Positions 50,901 to 59,900 of a stretch of DNA of 64,000 bases are shown here, piece after piece. The notes below the pieces were generated by a model that was given only the letters and a program-made list of their open reading frames with translations, was not told where the DNA came from and ran no database searches. The stretch is from assembly GCA_947462335.1 (NCBI GenBank), contig OX381721.1:33902303-33966302 (forward strand), in the 5' to 3' direction. This stretch comes from Harmothoe impar. Its lineage: Eukaryota > Annelida > Polychaeta > Phyllodocida > Polynoidae. Both the position numbers and the translations under genes were made by a program. Positions within the stretch are counted from its first letter, which is position 1. The number at the start of each line of letters is the position of its first letter.

Positions 50901-53900
50901 TTGGTTGGGGTGTAGTTCTGAGCACGCATTGTGTCGGAGACGTCGATCGGAGTGACGTCTGGGAAGGGGACCACCAGGTCATAGATGTCGTTCCACTGCT
51001 GGGCCCACATGTTGCCTGTTTAGAAAGAAGTGATAGTATGTTGGCTCTAGATCCCTAAATTTGACACGGCAACATGGGTCATTTTGAGGCTTAGTGACTT
51101 GGGACAGGAGGAAAAATTGGATAGTGACATAAGACATGGGATGGAGCATTTCTTAAAATCAATATAGCAACATGGGCTTTTCTTAATACAGGGTAGGGCA
51201 GGGTGCCCTACCCTGCCCTACCCTACAGCACCCTGCCCTGCTCTGCAGTCCCCTCCCCTGTCCTGCCCTGCAGCAACCTGCCCTGCAGTACCCTGCCCTT
51301 CCCTGCAGTGCCCTACCCTGCTTTGCCATGCCTTGTCATGCTCTGTCATGCCATACTACACCACACCATGCCATATCCTTCCATGCTATGTCGCACCCTG
51401 TCCTGCCCTACCATGCATATTGATATTGATATTCCATGTCATGCTATTCCATCTAATGCCCTGCCTTGCCCTGCCTTACCCTGCCTTGCCCTGCCTTGCC
51501 CTGCCTTGCCCTGCCCTGCTCCAGTCCATATCTTCTTGCATAACCCTCTCACCTCCCAGGCTTAAAGACTACCTGTCTGAAGCTTTAATACAGGTAGTTG
51601 ACAGACAGACAGCAACAATCTGTCCCTGACAGCAATCTCAAATACAGAAATTAACAGACTGACAGCACATTTTAAGGGTTAACAGCAATGCAAACATGCA
51701 TATTCTACTTGTCTATATACTAATGTACCAGGGTCTATATATGAGATCACTCAGAGACATAGTGCATGTCTATGACCCTCCTCGGCTTCCGTACTAATTG
51801 GGTATAACCTGAATTTGATTCACTTACAAACCACGAGTTTTAGATAGAAATACAGCATTTGGATATTACAAAAAGCCACCAATTCCCCTGTTTCCCAGAC
51901 TAAATACTCTGCTTGATATATTTTCTTGATATGATAATAATGCACAGCAAGCACAGTTTGAGAGTGCTATACTAACCTAAGAGGTGTGCAGGTATAGGGC
52001 CTGTAGGACTGATGCGGCCGGGGTACTGTTCCATCAGCTTACGCCTGATGTAGGCATGCAGCTGTCGGTAAATCGGTGTCACCTGGCGGAATAACGAGTC
52101 GACCATCTTCTCGAGCTCCTTGTCCATGTCGTAGTTTGATACCCGCCAGTGGACGCCTGCATCGGGTAAACCTGGAAATACAGAGAAGACAATAAAGAAG
52201 TTAGGACATCCGGAAAAACTGTACATCCTGCTACACGTTGTTCTGTACTCTGCACTGACAGCAACCTTTTTTTCTGTTTCACCTTGGTCACATATCACTT
52301 TCATGATCTTATGTGACTGCTTAACCTTTATTACCAAATTAAATCCTTGTTGCAGTTGTTGATAAATGATTACCACCAGAGGCTTGCAGGAAGTGCTTTC
52401 TGGCACAGATGAGGCTATTTATAATCTCTAGTGCTCATTAATATCTCTCAACCCCACTTACTAATTGATTCATCATAATGCTAGAAGTGTTTCCCGATAT
52501 GACTCATCAAGATGAGTGTTGCCGGTGACAAGCGGAGGATAGCCTCTACATCTAAGCACACAAGGCGCCTGACCGAGGCTGGAACCAGCGCAAATAGCCA
52601 CCAGAGGGCGCCAAATGGCAGCGCATGATGAGGACAGTTCTGATAAAGCTCTTGTTGGTTTTGGGAGAGGGGCCCTCTATGTGAGATTATTATGAAGCAT
52701 TACTCAATAGAAGGAGATATTATGAAGCATTTGTCAGGAGCATTTGGAACCAGCTCCCTGCTGGTGCTAGTCCTGTCATGACTGACCACAAGCTCTTTCA
52801 CCAATGAGAATCTAGTTTTCTCAAAGTTAGGTACATTTTGAGGTAGCCATCGTCGGACATATGGTGCAGAAGTAGGTTATGAGCACATGTGAGAAAAAAT
52901 AATTCAGGGACCCCCTATTATCGCCTGCAAGCTTGATGTATGGGTGGAAAATTTGTTCTCCACATGTCTCTGCTAATAATGAGAGTTGAGCTTTAGAATT
53001 CCAGATGTAGGACCTATTTAAGCTACCCTACCTGTAGGTATTTTAGTTAGAACCGGAATTCTTTTAATGACAATATATATCTGGGGCATTTTGCGGTATT
53101 TTCTAGAGTCTTAGCTGCGCTATCATTTGTGTAGATGTAGGTAGAGGCTTTCAAGTCTGGGCAATATTCTGAGACAGGACATGGGATTGTTGAGTCCCTC
53201 TCTGCCTACCCTAATGGCCTGTACAAACAACCGGGTGCTTATATTCCCGACGAGGCTCTAATAGTAGAGAATGAGTTCCCCAGCTAGGCGCTTATTGATT
53301 TAATTTCCCTTTCCCCCTGGTGCTCATTTGTGACCAATGCTTATTTGAGACCAGAATATAGTGCATTAATCTATTTCACGACTACTTTTATCAGTGGCAC
53401 TTATTTGAGATCCACCCCATTTTAAGACCCTAGTCTGGATACATAGACAAATGCCAATGCTCATTGATACCGTCTCTGTTGTATTTCACGAGTGGGGGCT
53501 GGGGCAGTATCCCACAAAGCCGCAGGCTGAGTCGGATGCGCGCCAGCCCCCACGAGTGAAATACATCAGAGCGGTGTCAATGTAGTTGGCATTTGTGTTT
53601 ATTTTTTAATTTGAAGCCATTTAATGAAGGAAAAACAACTTGAATACGGCCACATTGTATTCAATGGGGGTCATTGAATACGGCCTGCCAGTGCTTAAAC
53701 ATAGGAGATCTTGTATTTCCAAAAATAAAAGCCAATACAGTATCCAAACTCCTACCTACCTATGTCATGTGCGCCCTGGTTCTGGAGCTGCACAAAGCGG
53801 TCAAACAGCGTCCTCATCTTACGCCCCGTCTTGTTGCGCCACCCAGTCCACGCCCACAGCAGCTCGTCATAGTCATGTGACTCAGACATGAGTTTGGTGA

Positions 53901-56900
53901 TGCCAGGCTCCAGTTTGTAGGTCTTGCCACCCTTAGTGAGGGAGGCCTTAGAGTAGATGGTCTGTAGTTGTGTGCCTATGTGGATCATCTCACTGTAAAG
54001 GGGAGTATAGTGGTGGTGAGCTTAACTCTTTAAAGAGGCATTCTCACCACTCACACTGAATCACATAGTAGACTACAACAGTATTAGAATTGTGAGTTTG
54101 ATATGCTTGATGATTATGCCACTTTAAGGGAAGCCTAACACTCTGAGACACCCTTTTGTAAGAATTATAAATGAGTGTAGCCCTCCAATGTAATTAGCTA
54201 GAGCTGCATTCATGCATCGTGCAGAGCATATTAGCTTGATACACTCTAATGATGCACTAATGCAAGTGAAGCTAGTATCTTGCTAGGGCTGCATCCATCT
54301 ATATGATAAAAAATACATTTTTAGGTTAGGTTCCAAAACAATGTTTTATTGTTTAAAACCATTGCACAACATGGCACGTTCCTATGAAAAATAAAAGTTG
54401 GATTATAAGCAATGAATACTTCATTTTGTCATCCATCAATCCTTTTTTGGTTGTGTTTATTGATGACTTCATTATCATTCTGATAATTTATCTCTCATAT
54501 CATAAATCATAAAAAGATAACAACAAACGATAACTTAAACAGCACTTACTCCCTGAGTGTCTGGTTCTTTGGTGCGGAGCTGCTCTGGGTGTTGACAATA
54601 ACGCGCAGTGCGTAGGTGATGTTTTTGGGTTTACACGGCGCGAGGCCGCTGTCACAACGCTTAAAGAAGTAGTAGAAGCGACGGGCATCAGGCTGCATGT
54701 CCTCAGTCCACTGGATAGCCTCCTTCTCAACTTCCTCCGACTAGAATTAAAATGTTATAAAAAATTAGATCGGTGATAGTTAGGTGGAAGCGTTCATGAT
54801 GAAGTAAATTGAATAAAGCTACAGTTAGATTTAAAATTCCAGCCAGCTTCCAAATTTATAACAAACAATATTTTCATGATAATTGATCTTATTACTACAT
54901 TAAAATGTCATAATAGAAATACCATTATTTGTGGGACAATTCATTTCAATATCAAAGAGTGTAATCTTGATGTGAATGACAGCTGCCAATTACAAGAAAA
55001 GTGTACCATTCATCTACACATCAGTCAAATTAATTTCATGATAAAGATTATTTTTAAAATAAATGTGAATGCAATTTTGGGTAGGGACAAATTAGTGTAA
55101 GCGTAGTTTATGCAGAAAGCGCTTACAAGATTAGTTCTGAAATAAGAAGAAGAGAAACACTGAAATCCTTGATGTTTAATCCGAAATGTTTTCCCCTGTA
55201 TCTTACCAGAATTTCTCACATCAGCCGATGTATGACCTGATATATTTTGTTATCTCTGATGTATTGATAGTATTACTTGTCCAAGAATTTTGAATTTACA
55301 GTTTCAAAATGATCAATTGGCATTTGATACATGAGACTAGGTTTTGTTAAAGTGATTGTGATATCTCTTTGCTGTAGCATGCTGTATACAGGTCCAATGC
55401 TACAATGTCCCTTCGTTGATTGAGTACACATGTGTCAAGAAGGTGCATGTACACATCTCACCTTAGCCGCATTTTCGTCGGTGATGTTAGTTTCGTATTC
55501 AAAACCGGCGAGGGCCTGTTTGTTGACATGGCACTCATACTCTGCGTTGTATTTCTCAAGCCATGTTTCTGCCCTCCATTCTACAAGGAAGACCAGCAAA
55601 TAGGAAGCAAATTAGGCTCGATGGAAGAAAGTTTCCAAATGCTAAAGAAAAATGAGGCAGTTGGAAAATGATATTAAATGCTGAAGTAATATAAAGGAAA
55701 CAAGCGATGAGTTCTTCGATGATTGTTTAATTTGCAGGCACTGTAAATGAAGAAGAAAGGCAATCATTGTTCAGGCTGAATGCATGATGTCTGGAATGCG
55801 GGTTAGAATAGAAGCATAACATTTGGTACCCTCTGGTATAATGTATCAATCAAGAGCAAAGTGCATTAAAGCATGCTATTGCCATCAAAGGTTCAAGTGG
55901 CAAGCCGTGGTGGGAAAGGCGCACGGGACGAAGCATGAATAGAGAGAAGATTGGGGCTAAGCTTAACCCTTGTAATGTCCCCAAAAAAAACTCTTTCAAA
56001 GTCAGGGACTGCTGGACTCTCTTTCAAGGCTCCAAGAGTCCAGCACTGCCTGGCTCTGAAGGTAGAGTCCAGCTTTGCCTCAACTTTCTTCTCTGTGTGG
56101 AGTGGTGTGGCTCCACTGCATAAATGTTGACATTTAAGTAAATATTAGACTGCTTAAAGTCACACTTTAAGCATGTTTTAATCCCAGTAAATGCTACCAG
56201 TCAGAGCAGCTTTGTAGCCATACCTACATGGCATTTACTGAAGTTAAAGTTGCTTACAAAGTAACTTTAAGCAATATAAACTTTGCTTAAATACCAACAT
56301 TCATGCAATGGGAAGCCCATGCCTCACCTGTGCGGCATTGTGGTCGCTGACGTTGGTGGCATAGTCCCACCAGGTTTGGGCCTCAGCCCGGGTCAGGTTC
56401 ACCAACCTACAGCTGTAGTTCTCTAACCACAGCTCCACATTGTCTAAGTTACCATAGGAACCACCTACAAACATAACCAACAACTCAAGGTCATCTCTTT
56501 CATGTTCTATGGAAAACTTCAGTTCTATTTACTAACCAAAGAATGCCATATATCACACATTCCGTGAAATACCGCACAGCTCTGTGAAGTCTTTAAAATG
56601 GTGTGTTCTCCTTTATATTTGTATGGTGTACAAAATATATTTGAGGTCCCCCCTACCAGGATTTGAGTAACTTGAACCGAAAAAAGAATAGGATAAACAC
56701 AAAGGAGCACTCGTTTTAGTCTGAAAATGCTTATTTCACTTGTCAGGCCACACTTTTATTCGGCCAGCATCCTTGTGAAATACAGCCTGAAGCAACTACA
56801 CAACTGTAATAGATGGTCCCACACCAGCCGAATCTCCACTGAGGTAACCGTAAATTCATGATGCTGTAATAACTCAGTAATTAATTCTGTATAACTACAT

Positions 56901-59900
56901 ATAACTGTAATAATGTCAAGCTGACTCATGGTGCAGTGAATACAATATGATGACGATGACTCATTACACAATGAATACCTGTAGTGTAGGATAAGTATGT
57001 AACCTAGTTCGATAAACCATTTGTCGTGCAAGCAAGGCGGGACACTGTCGCAAGACATTTTCATTAACTGATTCATGCAAGATGATATGAGATAAAAACA
57101 AAGAAACCACCAAAAGAAAAAAGAACACTTCCAGATGTATATATGTATATCCTAATAGTGTTTCTACCTCATGAAAATATCCCCCTGTAACACATATAAG
57201 CAGAACCATTGTATGGAGCTGAATACAGCGTCTCTGTTACATCCGGGACCATAGCACAGCATTCCAGGTAACCATGGGGACTGCATTTATGGTTGTGTGT
57301 GGGGGATGGGATTAAACCTCTGAGCACTAATGCTGTAGGGTGTCATGTTCATCTCTTTACGAAAATAAACTGCAGTAACTAACGTGATCTGCATTAGTGC
57401 AACACTGTTAAGATTTTCCCGTAAAATTGCGGGGAATCACTGGCATCATATTTAGCTTTCCCCGTAAATCTTATGGGCATTTTCTGTTGTGATCTTACAG
57501 TGATTCATTCATTGATATACATATTTCATGATATCACTTTAGTTCCAGACCTGTAAATATCAGGCTGGAGTAGCGTAATTGAATGGCTCATAGCAATATA
57601 CAATTACAATCGATGAGCAAAAGGTACTACTGCAGTCTATACGAAAAGTTTTTCACCTTGCGTGGCATTCGGTCCTGCAGATTTACAAATCTGCAGGCCC
57701 GGCTTAATGTTTGGAGGCCCGGATACCCCGGGAAAATGTTTGTATCTAGAAATGTATTGTAAAAAGCAAGAATTGACATAGGAAATGATATTCAATAGAG
57801 GTTACTGGTATATCTAAATCATTTTAATAATCATGATTTGTAACCCTTCGTGTTTTTGTACATAATATTCAGGCTTTCTAGTTAACTCTCTAGAAACCTT
57901 AATAATCGTCCGATTTACAAGCCATAAAAACTGGCATGTGGCCCAGGATAACAGCCAGTCAGTGGGACCGGCAGACACATACTTTCTGCCGGACCAGCAG
58001 GCTATAGCCGGTGTCTGGCAGGTTTTCATATAGACTGCTACTGGATTGTTAGAAGAAACTCTGACAACAGCCTCAATATGTATCATTCTAATTACTAGTT
58101 CGCAGGGTCTCAAAAAGTGAAATTACATATATTTTATCTTTGATTGTGTGATTAATGAGGTAGTTAGATATCTTTATAAATCTAACACATTTAGGTATGT
58201 TTGAAAGTGATAGCTTCCACTTAAGTCTCTCTATTGAACCAAGTTGCCGCCTGGTGGGCAAACATTTACCGTGAGCTTAACCGTAATTGAAAAAACATTG
58301 TTTCAAGGTACTGGTTTACGGATCTTCAATGTAAAAGTAATTAGTACCTCACCCTTAATCACAATTTTTTACATTTTGCAGAAGGACATAGGGGCAACTA
58401 TGAAGAATCTTTCATATTTTATTGATCCTACAGATCATTTTTTAAATTCTAGTATTTTGATGCAGATCACGTTATTTTAGAGCAGATCATAATCGGATGG
58501 TCTGTCGTTGACTGCAGATCACGTTAGTTACTACAGATCACGGTTGTATATCTCTGCTCTTAATACATCAAAAAGTGTTCAGAAAAGTAACTTGGTGGCA
58601 GTGAATATATGGCCCCTAAGGATTCAATCAACCCTAAGCAATATCATACTGTTACCACGATACAGGAATGCAGCGCTGGCAAGTTCCTGGCCAGAGATGC
58701 ATTCATGCATCGTGCCAACCAACAGGCACAGCCCATTAAAGCACTGTCTGGCCATTAAAGGGTTAATATACTTATAGATGAATGCAATGTCCTTTTCAGA
58801 TGTAATTATACAGTGGCCTTCACCCAGTAGGTGATAGTCAGATGAGCTCTATATTGCCAAAGCTACTCTCTATAGGTTTATGTGGTTCAGAGGAAGTCTG
58901 GCAATGGTGCTGGCATATCTTTCATTGTCCAGCCATGAAGGAGTCAGCTATATTCTGAGAAGAAGATTGTTCATGATTCCTTGCTGAATCTTCCGTGATA
59001 ATGAAAGTATAGGAATTTTTCGTGTTTTTTTGTGATACGAGAGTTACTAAGCTGAAGTACTGATATTCCCGTATTCCATGCCACCCTAGGAATACTGTGT
59101 TTCCGTATAGTATCAGAGGCTGTGAGATCATCATGCTCTGTGACGTCACATGCCAATATGAGAGTAAATCCTGTTTTTCTTTATTTTACAATGAAAATAA
59201 ACTCCATTGATTCCCTTTTCATAATTTTTCACCTGGGGCTGGGACTGCATTACCTTGTGCCTGCAGCTTTGTGTGATATACCCACGCCAAACGATGAAAA
59301 GAGAATTGATCAATGTTCGTTGGCCTTTGTCCTGGTCAAAGACGTTTCAATTTTATTTTTTACCAAAACGATTGGTTAAACCTAGGGATCCCTTATTGCA
59401 CACCCCCGTGAAATAACCCATGGCCGTATTTCACGCCCCTGTGACGTCATCAAAATGGCAGTTTGTTTACATTTGAACCATCTTAAAAGAAGCTATTTCA
59501 GGTGATTTAGGCCCTTCCTCCCTACAATAACTAAATTTGAATCGAAAAAGGTAAAAAATGAACACAAAGGAACACTCATTTTAGCCTGTTGACAAGGTTA
59601 TTTCACTTGTTGAAGGTGGGGCGGCAGTTCACTTGAAATACGGCCCCACCTTCAACTCGTGAAATAACCTTGACAACAGGCTAAAACTCGTGCACCTTTG
59701 GCTATGTACAATTATTGTATTGATCTCATGAGATACAGCCCTATAAGTGAGTCCATCATGCTCTTACCTTCTGTGAGCTTCTTGAGTAGCACCGGCAGTC
59801 GGTTTATAGTGAGCACCTCGGCCGAGTCAAACAGTACGTCGTCTGTGCCCCCACGCTCATCTGCCACCTGCAAGTTGTCGTTTACAGAAATAGCACATTT

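Noticed and set aside
51203..51629. Overlapping proline- and leucine-rich open frames
   Set aside because: They are produced by the ccctgccctac repeat read in different frames and lie in an ACE intron.
55462..56464. Both ACE exons 3A and 3B used in the same transcript
   Set aside because: 3A ends in phase 0 and 3B begins in phase 1, so joining them shifts the reading frame.
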